Shown piece by piece: positions 7,668 through 13,333 of a stretch of 15,806 nucleotides of DNA (its first letter is position 1; each line of letters begins with the position of its first letter). This DNA is from Clostridia bacterium (GTDB lineage: Bacteria > Bacillota > Clostridia > Peptostreptococcales > Anaerovoracaceae). The notes under the pieces were generated by a model, which worked only from the letters and a program-made list of their open reading frames with translations, was not told where the DNA came from and did no database searches. The translations under genes were made by a program, and so were the position numbers. The stretch spans positions 1 through 15,806 of the forward strand of contig JAKSSQ010000015.1 of the NCBI GenBank assembly GCA_024403005.1, given 5' to 3'.

Positions 7668-7696
7668 CATCAGCCGGGGATTTTCCTCGGCTGATG
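7668..7696 (+). terminator. Hairpin after the importer operon, probable weak terminator
   Basis: CATCAGCCG (7668-7676) pairs with CGGCTGATG (7688-7696); with inner G-C and G-U pairs the stem reaches 12 bp with an ATTTT loop. The following bases are ATTTATTA, a poor T-tract, so termination may be partial and the ChrA-type genes may be reached by readthrough. No convincing promoter is seen between this hairpin and 7747. Confidence 0.6.
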
Positions 7697-7746
7697 ATTT
7701 ATTAAGCGGCATCCGGGATCGGACAAAAACTCAGAAAGAAGGAAAG

Positions 7747-8307
7747 TTGCTCTTACAGATTTTTCTCACATTTTTTAAAGTAGGCATGTTTACTATCGGC
7801 GGCGGCTACGCAATGATACCTGTTATTCAGGATGCGGTCTGCCACGAAAAGGGCTGGCTCTCGGACGAGGAATTCCTCGATTCCATCTCCCTTACAAACT
7901 CTCTGCCCGGACCTCTTGCAACAAACGCTGCAACGTTCATCGGCTACAGAATAAAGGGCGTTAAAGGCTCAATTTCGGCCGTTTTAGGCACGGTTTCCCC
8001 GTCGATAATAATAATTCTCCTTATAGCGATGATCTTCAATTCCGCTATGGAAAACGAGTTCGTGCAGGCATTCTTCATGGGCGTTCGTCCGGCTGTATTT
8101 GCACTCATCGTAAGCGCTGTTTACAAGCTGGCAAAGTCCGCTAAGGTCCACAAGGACATGGTAAGCCTTGCTATCGCTCTCATTTCTTTCGTTGTCATCG
8201 GCTTCCTCGGCGTGACCCCAATCATTGTGGTCATCGCTGCAGCAGTTCTCGCAATCCTTCTGGACAGCGTAAAGAAGACAGAGAAGGGAGGTACTAAGAA
8301 TGAATAG
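7747..8307 (+). CDS. Half-size ChrA-family (CHR) transporter, first of a pair
   Basis: A 186-residue membrane protein equal to one half of the full-length ChrA chromate transporter. The family marks are visible: FFKVGMFTIGGGYAM near the N-terminus, WLSDEEFLDSISLTNSLPGPLATNAATFIGYR, then hydrophobic segments around residues 75-95, 110-130 and 140-172. Short CHR proteins act in pairs, and this gene overlaps the second one by 8 bp. The family is known for chromate efflux, but in an anaerobic clostridial setting the natural substrate may be another oxyanion; I cannot tell. The start is the TTG at 7747, after AAGGAAAG; the next in-frame ATG would cut into the first helix. A hairpin and about 50 bp without a clear promoter lie before it. 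Confidence 0.88.
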   Translation: MLLQIFLTFFKVGMFTIGGGYAMIPVIQDAVCHEKGWLSDEEFLDSISLTNSLPGPLATNAATFIGYRIKGVKGSISAVLGTVSPSIIIILLIAMIFNSAMENEFVQAFFMGVRPAVFALIVSAVYKLAKSAKVHKDMVSLAIALISFVVIGFLGVTPIIVVIAAAVLAILLDSVKKTEKGGTKNE

Positions 8308-8836
8308 TCTCTTCCTTCGCATGTGCCTTTCCTTTATTAAGATCGGTGCTTTCTGTTTCGGCGGCGGCTATGCAGCTGTAGGCCTTATCGAAAGCGAAGT
8401 TGTTAAGACCATGCACTGGCTCGCACCGGAGCAGTACATTAACATTATCGCTATCGCAGAAATGACTCCCGGCCCCATTGCAGCAAACACTGCTACATTC
8501 GCAGGCTACATGATGCTCGGCCCGGCAGCAGGCGTGTTCTGCACGCTGAGTCTTATCCTGATTCCCTGCATTCTGGCTCTGCTCACAGCCTTTTTCTTCG
8601 AAAAGGTTAAGAACAACCCCAAGGTTCAGGTTGCTATCAAAGGCATAAGACCGGCAGCTATCGGCATTATCGCAGCTGCAGGCATAAGCATTGCCAAGGC
8701 CGGCATTACGGACATCTGGTCCATCGGTCTTTTCGCAATCGCAGCAGCCATCATCTTTAAGTTTAAGAAGAGCCCGATTATCGCGCTGCTCACATGCGGC
8801 GTGCTCGGAATTGTAATTTACGGAATTATCCTGTAA
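8300..8836 (+). CDS. Half-size ChrA-family (CHR) transporter, second of a pair
   Basis: A 178-residue membrane protein, paralogous to the preceding one: FIKIGAFCFGGGYAAVGLIESEV near the N-terminus, then the conserved MTPGPIAANTATFAGYMMLG, and four further hydrophobic stretches up to the C-terminus. The likely role is the partner half of a heterodimeric CHR exporter; the two halves usually insert in opposite orientation, which I infer from the family rather than from these sequences. It starts with ATG at 8300, after GGGAGGT (8287-8293), and overlaps the first gene by 8 bp, so coupling is expected. It is closed by a strong terminator 40 bp later. Confidence 0.88.
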   Translation: MNSLFLRMCLSFIKIGAFCFGGGYAAVGLIESEVVKTMHWLAPEQYINIIAIAEMTPGPIAANTATFAGYMMLGPAAGVFCTLSLILIPCILALLTAFFFEKVKNNPKVQVAIKGIRPAAIGIIAAAGISIAKAGITDIWSIGLFAIAAAIIFKFKKSPIIALLTCGVLGIVIYGIIL

Positions 8837-8876
8837 TTGCAGCAGAAGAGGGCACTAAACTGAATATAATGCGATT

Positions 8877-8912
8877 AAAACGGGTTTTAAGTTTGCTTAA
8901 AGCCCGTTTTTT
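8877..8912 (+). terminator. Intrinsic terminator of the ChrA-type pair
   Basis: A near-perfect stem of up to 15 bp pairs 8877-8891 (CGGGTTTTAAG at its core) with 8896-8910 (CTTAAAGCCCG at its core); there is one G-U pair and a TTTG loop. Six T follow at 8907-8912. Confidence 0.9.
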
Positions 8913-8916
8913 GTTC

Positions 8917-8945
8917 TTGATTTTGCGGCGGTTTTAGGTTAATAT
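8917..8945 (+). promoter_or_regulatory. Candidate promoter of tRNA-Val
   Basis: TTGATT (8917-8922) and TAATAT (8940-8945) are 17 bp apart, which would start transcription some 7 bases before the mature tRNA. TATATT at 8943-8948 is an alternative -10 with poorer spacing. Placement between a terminator and the tRNA supports a promoter here. Confidence 0.45.
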
Positions 8946-8958
8946 ATTTGAGTTGCAT

Positions 8959-9035
8959 GGGATATTAGCTCAGCTGGTTAGAGCGCCTGCTTGACGTGCA
9001 GGAGGTCACAGGTTCGAGTCCTGTATAGCCCACCA
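8959..9035 (+). tRNA. tRNA-Val (anticodon GAC)
   Basis: A complete 77-nt cloverleaf with encoded CCA. Parts: acceptor GGGATAT with ATAGCCC, D arm GCTC/GAGC with an AGCTGGTTA loop, anticodon stem CCTGC/GCAGG around loop TTGACGT (anticodon GAC, reads GUC and GUU), five-base variable loop AGGTC, T arm ACAGG/CCTGT with loop TTCGAGT, discriminator A and CCA. All stems pair except position 4 with 69 of the acceptor stem, which is an A-G mismatch. It stands alone between two terminators. Confidence 0.95.
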
Positions 9036-9039
9036 ACTG

Positions 9040-9064
9040 CTCCGCATTCTGTGCGGAGTTTTTT
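9040..9064 (+). terminator. Intrinsic terminator after tRNA-Val
   Basis: CTCCGCA (9040-9046) pairs with TGCGGAG (9052-9058) around loop TTCTG, followed by six T (9059-9064). It begins five bases after the tRNA CCA end. Confidence 0.92.
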
Positions 9065-9078
9065 GTTTGAAACAACGC

Positions 9079-9090
9079 GAACATATGTTT
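9079..9090 (+). promoter_or_regulatory. LexA operator (SOS box) of lexA
   Basis: GAACATATGTTT fits the Bacillota/clostridial SOS box GAAC-N4-GTTC/T, with a flanking C on the left. It overlaps the -35 element of the lexA promoter, as expected for autorepression. A second, degenerate site may follow: the right half-site GTTC at 9101-9104, next to the palindrome ACAAATATTTGT at 9091-9102, lies in the promoter spacer. Confidence 0.85.
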
Positions 9091-9116
9091 ACAAATATTT
9101 GTTCTTATGGTATATT
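9088..9116 (+). promoter_or_regulatory. lexA promoter
   Basis: TTTACA (9088-9093) and TATATT (9111-9116) are 17 bp apart; the -10 is extended by TGG just before it. The LexA box covers the left of the -35. Transcription would start near 9123, about 48 nt before the ATG. Confidence 0.8.
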
Positions 9117-9170
9117 CAGTGTAGATGATTTTAACTTCATGCGAATAGCTTTAGATATAAAGGAGTATTT

Positions 9171-9812
9171 ATGAACAACCTTACTGAAAGAGAACAGATG
9201 GTCCTGGACTTCATGAAGGAACACGTTGCAAAGTGGGGATATCCTCCAACAGTAAGAGACATAGCAGCTGCAGTGGGAATTAAGTCCACCTCTACAGTTC
9301 AGAAGGCTATCGACGGTCTCGTAGTAAAGGGATACGTTAAAAGACAGGACGGCAAACGCCGCGCTCTGGACATCGTAGATACGAATCCGGCAAAGCCTGC
9401 ACCTGTTAAGGAAGTGGAAAGAGAAGACGTAATAGATCTTCCTGTAGTAGGCAGAATTGCCGCCGGCACACCCATCCTGGCAGAGCAGAACATAGACGAT
9501 ACTTTCCCCATTCCTTCCAGATTTGTTGGAAAGGGTACAAACTTCATGCTTACAGTTCACGGCCAGTCCATGATCGAAGCAGGTATCTTCAACGGAGACT
9601 ACATTCTGGTTCAGCAGCAGGAAACAGCTAACAACGGAGACATCGTTGTAGCCATGATCGACGGCATGGAAAGCGAAGCTACAGTTAAGGAATTCCACAA
9701 GGAAAACGGCCACATCAGACTCCAGCCCAAGAACTCCGAAATGGATCCTATTATCGTAGACGACTGCAAGATTCTCGGTATCGTAAAGGGCGTCTTCAGA
9801 TATCTCAACTAG
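9171..9812 (+). CDS. lexA: LexA repressor, SOS response regulator (peptidase S24)
   Basis: A 213-residue cytoplasmic repressor that holds SOS genes off until RecA filaments on damaged DNA trigger its self-cleavage. The N-terminal winged helix-turn-helix spans about residues 1-65, with GYPPTVRDIAAAVGI and STSTVQKAIDGL as the DNA-reading part. A Pro-rich linker follows. The cleavage site is A98-G99 in RIAAGTP. The catalytic dyad of the C-terminal S24 domain is Ser133 in HGQSMIEAG and Lys173 in EATVKEF. Length is normal for Bacillota LexA. The ATG at 9171 has AAGGAG six bases upstream. The gene represses itself through the box at 9079-9090. It appears to be a single-gene unit, although no clear terminator follows before the infC promoter, so some readthrough is possible. 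Confidence 0.97.
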   Translation: MNNLTEREQMVLDFMKEHVAKWGYPPTVRDIAAAVGIKSTSTVQKAIDGLVVKGYVKRQDGKRRALDIVDTNPAKPAPVKEVEREDVIDLPVVGRIAAGTPILAEQNIDDTFPIPSRFVGKGTNFMLTVHGQSMIEAGIFNGDYILVQQQETANNGDIVVAMIDGMESEATVKEFHKENGHIRLQPKNSEMDPIIVDDCKILGIVKGVFRYLN

Positions 9813-9861
9813 TTGAAATCAATGGGTTTTAACCTGTAATTTTATTTAAATTATTAACGAT

Positions 9862-9888
9862 TTCCCCTTGACATTGGGTCACGGGGAA
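9862..9888. repeat. 27-bp hyphenated dyad over the infC promoter, possible operator
   Basis: The left arm TTCCCCTTGAC (9862-9872) and right arm GTCACGGGGAA (9878-9888) are complementary at 10 of 11 positions around the 5-bp centre ATTGG. It covers the -35 element and most of the spacer but lies upstream of the expected transcription start, so from this promoter it acts as DNA rather than RNA. There is no T-tract, so it is not a lexA terminator. Regulator unknown. Confidence 0.45.
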
Positions 9889-9896
9889 CGTATAAT
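9868..9896 (+). promoter_or_regulatory. infC operon promoter, full consensus
   Basis: Perfect TTGACA (9868-9873) and perfect TATAAT (9891-9896) with an ideal 17-bp spacer, the strongest promoter in the window. Transcription would begin near 9903, leaving a leader of about 130 nt before the infC start. Confidence 0.92.
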
Positions 9897-9902
9897 ATTC
9901 CA

Positions 9903-10020
9903 GTATTAAAGCAGAAGTATCCGCTTCTCACCTTAAAGCACGGCTGAAAAGGTTCATACAGAAATTGCCCGCAAGGCGGTTTTGGAGCGGAAACTATGCG
10001 TCCGCTCTATTTTTTTTAAC
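9903..10020 (+). ncRNA. infC 5' leader, L20-leader-type attenuator
   Basis: In Bacillota the infC-rpmI-rplT operon is controlled by ribosomal protein L20 binding the leader and favouring an early terminator. This leader fits: it lies between the consensus promoter and infC and ends in an intrinsic terminator. TCCGCT occurs both at 9920-9925 and in the 3' arm of that terminator (10001-10006), so the 5' arm AGCGGA (9986-9991) could pair with either copy, a plausible antiterminator switch. A local hairpin AGAAG/CTTCT (9913-9917 with 9924-9928) and ACCTT/AAGGT pairing also exist. L20 control is inferred from operon context; no covariance search was made. Confidence 0.7.
9985..10017 (+). terminator. 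Intrinsic terminator (attenuator) in the infC leader
   Basis: GAGCGGA (9985-9991) pairs with TCCGCTC (10001-10007) around a nine-base loop, followed by TA and eight T (10010-10017). It ends four bases before the infC ribosome binding site, so transcription of the operon must pass it. Confidence 0.88.
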
Positions 10021-10033
10021 GGAGGTAATAACC

Positions 10034-10627
10034 ATTAGCAAGGAAAGCCTTATAAACGAAGAAATTCGTGCTAAAGAGGTCCGCTTACTTGATGTGGACG
10101 GTACACAGATCGGTGTAGTACCCATTAAGGAAGCTCTGGAAAAAGCAGCAGAAGCTAATCTGGATCTCGTAAACATTTCGCCCAACGCAGCTCCCCCGGT
10201 ATGCAGAATCATGGATTACGGAAAGTTCCGCTATGAACAGCAGAAGAAGGAAAAGGAAGCTCGCAAAAAGCAGAAGACTATGGAAGTCAAGGAAATGCGC
10301 CTTGGCATCTTCACAGAAGAACACGACCTTGAAACAAAGGCCAAGCTGGTAGCAAAGTTCCTCGAAGGCGGGGATAAGGTAAAGATCAGCATGCGCTTCC
10401 GCGGAAGAGAAATGGGTTATGTTGAAAAGGGCAAAACCACCATGCTTGAATTCGGCAAGCTCTTTACAGAAGTAGGCAACATCGAAAAGGAACCGAAGCT
10501 GGAAGGCCGCAATATGTCCATGATCATCGGACCCAAGTCCGAAAAGGAAAAGGAAAAGATTGCAAAGGCAAAGAGAGCAGCAGCTGAAGCAGCAGCAGTT
10601 AATAATAGCGCAGACGCTCAGGAATAA
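10034..10627 (+). CDS. infC: Translation initiation factor IF-3
   Basis: IF-3 binds the 30S subunit, blocks early joining of 50S, and checks the start codon and initiator tRNA. I place the start at ATT (10034-10036), eight bases after GGAGG (10021-10025), giving the standard N-terminus ISKESLINEEIRAKEVRLL and 197 residues. No ATG, GTG or TTG is nearby at the right place; a non-standard ATT/ATA/ATC start is the known rule for infC, because IF-3 itself discriminates against it and so limits its own synthesis. The N domain runs to about residue 75 (GVVPIKEALEKAAEANLDLV), a basic linker helix follows (YEQQKKEKEARKKQK), then the C domain with KEMRLGIFTEEHD and KISMRFRGREMGY. The tail is an Ala/Lys-rich extension that makes it somewhat longer than usual. 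First gene of infC-rpmI-rplT. Confidence 0.96.
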   Translation: MSKESLINEEIRAKEVRLLDVDGTQIGVVPIKEALEKAAEANLDLVNISPNAAPPVCRIMDYGKFRYEQQKKEKEARKKQKTMEVKEMRLGIFTEEHDLETKAKLVAKFLEGGDKVKISMRFRGREMGYVEKGKTTMLEFGKLFTEVGNIEKEPKLEGRNMSMIIGPKSEKEKEKIAKAKRAAAEAAAVNNSADAQE

Positions 10628-10645
10628 AGGAAGGAAGTAAATCCA

Positions 10646-10849
10646 ATGGCAAAGAACAAGATGAAGTCCCACAGAGGGGCAATGAAGAGATTCAAGCTTA
10701 CAGGAACAGGCAAAGTTAAGAGAAATAAGGCCTATAAGAGCCACATCCTTACCAAGAAGACCGCTAAGAGAAAGAGAGGCCTTCGTCAGTCCACAATTCT
10801 TGGTCACGCAGACCACAAGAGAATTCTGAGTGTTTTAATTGGAAAGTAG
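10646..10849 (+). CDS. rpmI: Large ribosomal subunit protein bL35
   Basis: A 67-residue, very basic protein of the 50S subunit. It has the bL35 pattern: KMKSHRGAMKRFKLTGTGKVKRNKAYKSHIL, then TKKTAKRKRGLR and a C-terminal hydrophobic turn. The ATG at 10646 follows an AAGGAAGG site. It lies 18 bp after infC and 13 bp before rplT, the conserved order. Confidence 0.97.
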   Translation: MAKNKMKSHRGAMKRFKLTGTGKVKRNKAYKSHILTKKTAKRKRGLRQSTILGHADHKRILSVLIGK

Positions 10850-10862
10850 GAGGTAAGTAACA

Positions 10863-11216
10863 ATGGCAAGAGTTAAGAAGGGCATGAATGCTAAGAGAAA
10901 GCATAAGAAAGTATTAAAGCTGGCTAAGGGCTTCTACGGCGCAAAGCACAGAATTTTCAGCGCAGCTAACCCCGCAGTAATGAGATCTCTCCGTTCCGCT
11001 CAGATGGGCCGCAAGCTCAAGAAGAGAGAATACAGAAGACTCTGGATCGCTAGAATCAACGCTGCAGCAAGAGCAAACGGAATCTCCTACAGCAGACTTA
11101 TGGACGGTCTCAAGAAGGCTGGTATCGAAGTAAACAGAAAGATGCTGTCCGAAATGGCTATCCACGATCAGGCTGGCTTCGCTAAGATGGTAGAAGCTGC
11201 TAAGAACGCTCTGTAA
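10863..11216 (+). CDS. rplT: Large ribosomal subunit protein bL20
   Basis: A 117-residue basic protein needed for early 50S assembly and, in Bacillota, the probable feedback regulator of this operon through the leader at 9903-10020. The long N-terminal extension is rich in Lys and Arg (ARVKKGMNAKRKHKKVLKLAKGFYG, broken here only by length), followed by the globular part with RRLWIARINAAARANGISYSRLMDGLKKAGIEVNRKMLSE, split over typical bL20 helices. The ATG at 10863 has AGGAGG at 10848-10853, which overlaps the rpmI stop. Length and sequence are fully typical. A strong terminator follows 26 bp after the stop. Confidence 0.97.
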   Translation: MARVKKGMNAKRKHKKVLKLAKGFYGAKHRIFSAANPAVMRSLRSAQMGRKLKKREYRRLWIARINAAARANGISYSRLMDGLKKAGIEVNRKMLSEMAIHDQAGFAKMVEAAKNAL

Positions 11217-11242
11217 TATATAGACGTACTGAAACGCATTTT

Positions 11243-11273
11243 AAACCCTTCCGCAAAACGGGAGGGTTTTTTT
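11243..11273 (+). terminator. Intrinsic terminator of the infC-rpmI-rplT operon
   Basis: AAACCCTTCCG (11243-11253) pairs with CGGGAGGGTTT (11259-11269) with one G-U pair and loop CAAAA; seven T run from 11267 to 11273. Its 3' arm contains GGAGGG, which looks like the ribosome binding site of the next gene. Confidence 0.92.
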
Positions 11274-12642
11274 GAAAATTATGGATAACAGAATCGATTA
11301 TTTTAAAAAGATAATAGCTGTACTCGTCCCCGTAACGCTGCAGAACCTCATGGGCTGCGCTATGGGTATCGTGGATACTGCAATGGTGGGCAAGCTGAGC
11401 GTAGAAGCTCTGGCTGCTTCCGGCGCGGCATCCATGGTTGCAATTGTTCTGTTTAACCTTATGTATGGGTTCATGTCCGGAACCGGCGCATATATTTCCC
11501 AGTACTGGGGTGTAAAGGACATGAAGAACATTAAAAAGACTCTGGGCATAGTCTACATAGTTTCCATCGCTATGGGCCTGCTGTTTACCGTTGCCGCAGA
11601 GCTTTTCGCCGAAAAGATTATCTGGTGCATTGACCGCAATCCCATGGTAATCGAGCTCGGCGCTCAGTACATGAGAGTAATTGCACCGTCCTACGCATTT
11701 GCAATGCTCAACTATGCGATTGTGTTCAACTCCAGGTGCGTGCAGCACATGCGCACATGCACTATTCTGGACATTTCCGCTGTAGTTCTCAATGCAGTTC
11801 TGGACTACGTGCTTATTTTCGGTAAGTTCGGCGCACCGGCAATGGCTGTTAAGGGTGCAGCTCTGGCAACCGCAATATCCAGAGTTTACGAGCTTATAGT
11901 GCTGCTTATCTACCTCAAGTGCTCCAAAAACTTCCCCCTCAAGGCGAAAGTTTCCGAACTGCTGGATCTTTCCGCAGATTTCTGCATAAGAGTTATAAAG
12001 ACATCCATTCCCAACGCTGTTACAGACGCTCTATGGGGCGTAACCCTTACAGTTTACCTGATAGCTTACGGTCTTATCGGCACCGAAGCTCTGGCAGCTG
12101 TACAGGTTGTAAACATCGTGTGCGAGTGGTTCCAGTCCATATTCTACGGCGTGGGCAGCGCTGCGTCGGTTATTATCGGCGAGCAGCTGGGGCAGGGCAA
12201 AATTAAGAGAGCAGAAAAATCCTCCGTTGAATTCATGTTCATCGGCGTGGTTCTTTCCCTGTCCATGGGCATTTTAATGTACATAATCAACCCGTACATC
12301 GTAGGTTTCTACAAGTTCGACGAGGTTACAAACGCAATTTTAAGAGCCAGCTTAAACGTAACTGCGGCTACAATATTCTTCCGCATGATTACTTTCATAA
12401 TCATGTGCGGCATCCTGAGAGCCGGCGGAGACACGAAGTCCGCAATGATTATCGACATTGCGCACAACTGGCTGATTACAATTCCTGCAATGTTCGTTGC
12501 AATTCTTGTCTTTAAGTGTTCATTGGCTCAGGCCATGCTTGTATGCTACACCGGCGAATTTATCAAGGGTATAAGCTGCTACCTGCGCTACCGCACAGGC
12601 AAGTGGAAAAACGTACTTACAGGTGCGGAAATCAACGATTAG
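11272..12642 (+). CDS. MATE-family multidrug/toxin efflux transporter
   Basis: A 456-residue membrane protein (453 with the alternative start) of the MATE family, which exports organic cations and drugs using a Na+ or H+ gradient. Two homologous halves of about six helices are visible: the first opens with KIIAVLVPVTLQNLMGCAMGIVDTAMVG, a family hallmark, and contains SGAASMVAIVLFNLMYGFMSGTGAYISQYWG; the second opens after VIKTSIPNAVTDALWG and contains YGVGSAASVIIGEQLGQG. It ends in a basic tail. The start is unusual: TTG at 11272 stands five bases after GGAGGG (11261-11266), inside the T-tract of the rplT terminator; ATG at 11281 is the alternative but lacks a well-spaced site. No separate promoter is obvious. 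The end overlaps or nearly meets the PgeF gene. The substrate cannot be read from the sequence. Confidence 0.92.
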   Translation: MKIMDNRIDYFKKIIAVLVPVTLQNLMGCAMGIVDTAMVGKLSVEALAASGAASMVAIVLFNLMYGFMSGTGAYISQYWGVKDMKNIKKTLGIVYIVSIAMGLLFTVAAELFAEKIIWCIDRNPMVIELGAQYMRVIAPSYAFAMLNYAIVFNSRCVQHMRTCTILDISAVVLNAVLDYVLIFGKFGAPAMAVKGAALATAISRVYELIVLLIYLKCSKNFPLKAKVSELLDLSADFCIRVIKTSIPNAVTDALWGVTLTVYLIAYGLIGTEALAAVQVVNIVCEWFQSIFYGVGSAASVIIGEQLGQGKIKRAEKSSVEFMFIGVVLSLSMGILMYIINPYIVGFYKFDEVTNAILRASLNVTAATIFFRMITFIIMCGILRAGGDTKSAMIIDIAHNWLITIPAMFVAILVFKCSLAQAMLVCYTGEFIKGISCYLRYRTGKWKNVLTGAEIND

Positions 12643-12649
12643 TGATATA

Positions 12650-13333
12650 ATGATAAAGATATTCCACAATTTGCCCGTGGATGCCGGCTTTACCACAAAG
12701 CCTGTGGACGGCAAGGTATTCAGGGAAGAACTTAAGAAAAGAGGGGCAGTAGCAAGGCCCGGGCTTGTCCACGGAACCGATGTTTCCAAGGTCGATTTCA
12801 GCATGGACGGGGTCGAAGGCTATCTGTTTACGGAGCCTTCCGATGGTGTGGTCACAGACTGCAAAGACCTGTATTTAACCACAACCCACGGCGACTGCAT
12901 ACCTCTCTGGACCTGTGACCCAATCAGGGGCGTCGTCGGAATAGCCCATGCCGGATGGCGTGGAACCCTCGGCGGCATAGCCTCCAATCTGGTTCAGGCC
13001 ATGGTAAGGGAATACGGCTGCAATCCTGCAGATATCCGCGCCTGCGTAGGGCCGGGAATCGGCGCCTGCTGCTTCGAAGTAGGGGAGGATGTTGCAGACA
13101 TGTTCCTGGACAGGTTCTACTGGGCAGAGGAATATGTATATCATTTTCCGGGCAAGAGACCTCATGTTGATATAAAGGGGATCAACGCAGAACTTTTCGC
13201 GATGGAAGGGCTGGAAAGTATCGAAATTTCGGGCCACTGTACCTGCTGCGAACCTGAACTGTTCTGGTCTCACCGGAGGCAGGCAGACACTACGCGTATG
13301 CTTGCATACATCGCTTTAAAAGGAGAATCATAA
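12650..13333 (+). CDS. pgeF: PgeF/YfiH-family laccase-domain protein (peptidoglycan editing factor, polyphenol oxidase fold)
   Basis: A 227-residue cytoplasmic protein of the Cu-oxidase_4 family (PF02578). In E. coli YfiH removes wrongly charged UDP-MurNAc-L-Ser; relatives, including human LACC1, act on purine nucleosides. The conserved His-Cys-His set is present: His41 in LVHGTDV, Cys83 in THGDCIPLW, and His100 in IAHAGWRGTLGG. CVGPGIGACCFEVG and the C-terminal WSHRRQADTTRMLAYIAL also match. The start is uncertain: ATG at 12650, eight bases after the MATE stop but without a clear site, or GTG at 12623, which would overlap the MATE gene; FTTKP near residue 14 fits the family N-terminus with the shorter form. 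The TAA stop shares a base with the ATG of the next gene, so coupling to it is tight. Confidence 0.88.
   Translation: MIKIFHNLPVDAGFTTKPVDGKVFREELKKRGAVARPGLVHGTDVSKVDFSMDGVEGYLFTEPSDGVVTDCKDLYLTTTHGDCIPLWTCDPIRGVVGIAHAGWRGTLGGIASNLVQAMVREYGCNPADIRACVGPGIGACCFEVGEDVADMFLDRFYWAEEYVYHFPGKRPHVDIKGINAELFAMEGLESIEISGHCTCCEPELFWSHRRQADTTRMLAYIALKGES

Noticed and set aside
9828..9860. Possible lexA terminator (GGTT/AACC with T-rich sequence behind it)
   Set aside because: The stem is only four pairs and the following bases are not a T-run, so I cannot support a terminator there.
9965..10033. Upstream TTG start that would add 23 residues to IF-3
   Set aside because: The extension is the translation of the terminator and ribosome binding site region; ATT at 10034 gives the standard N-terminus.
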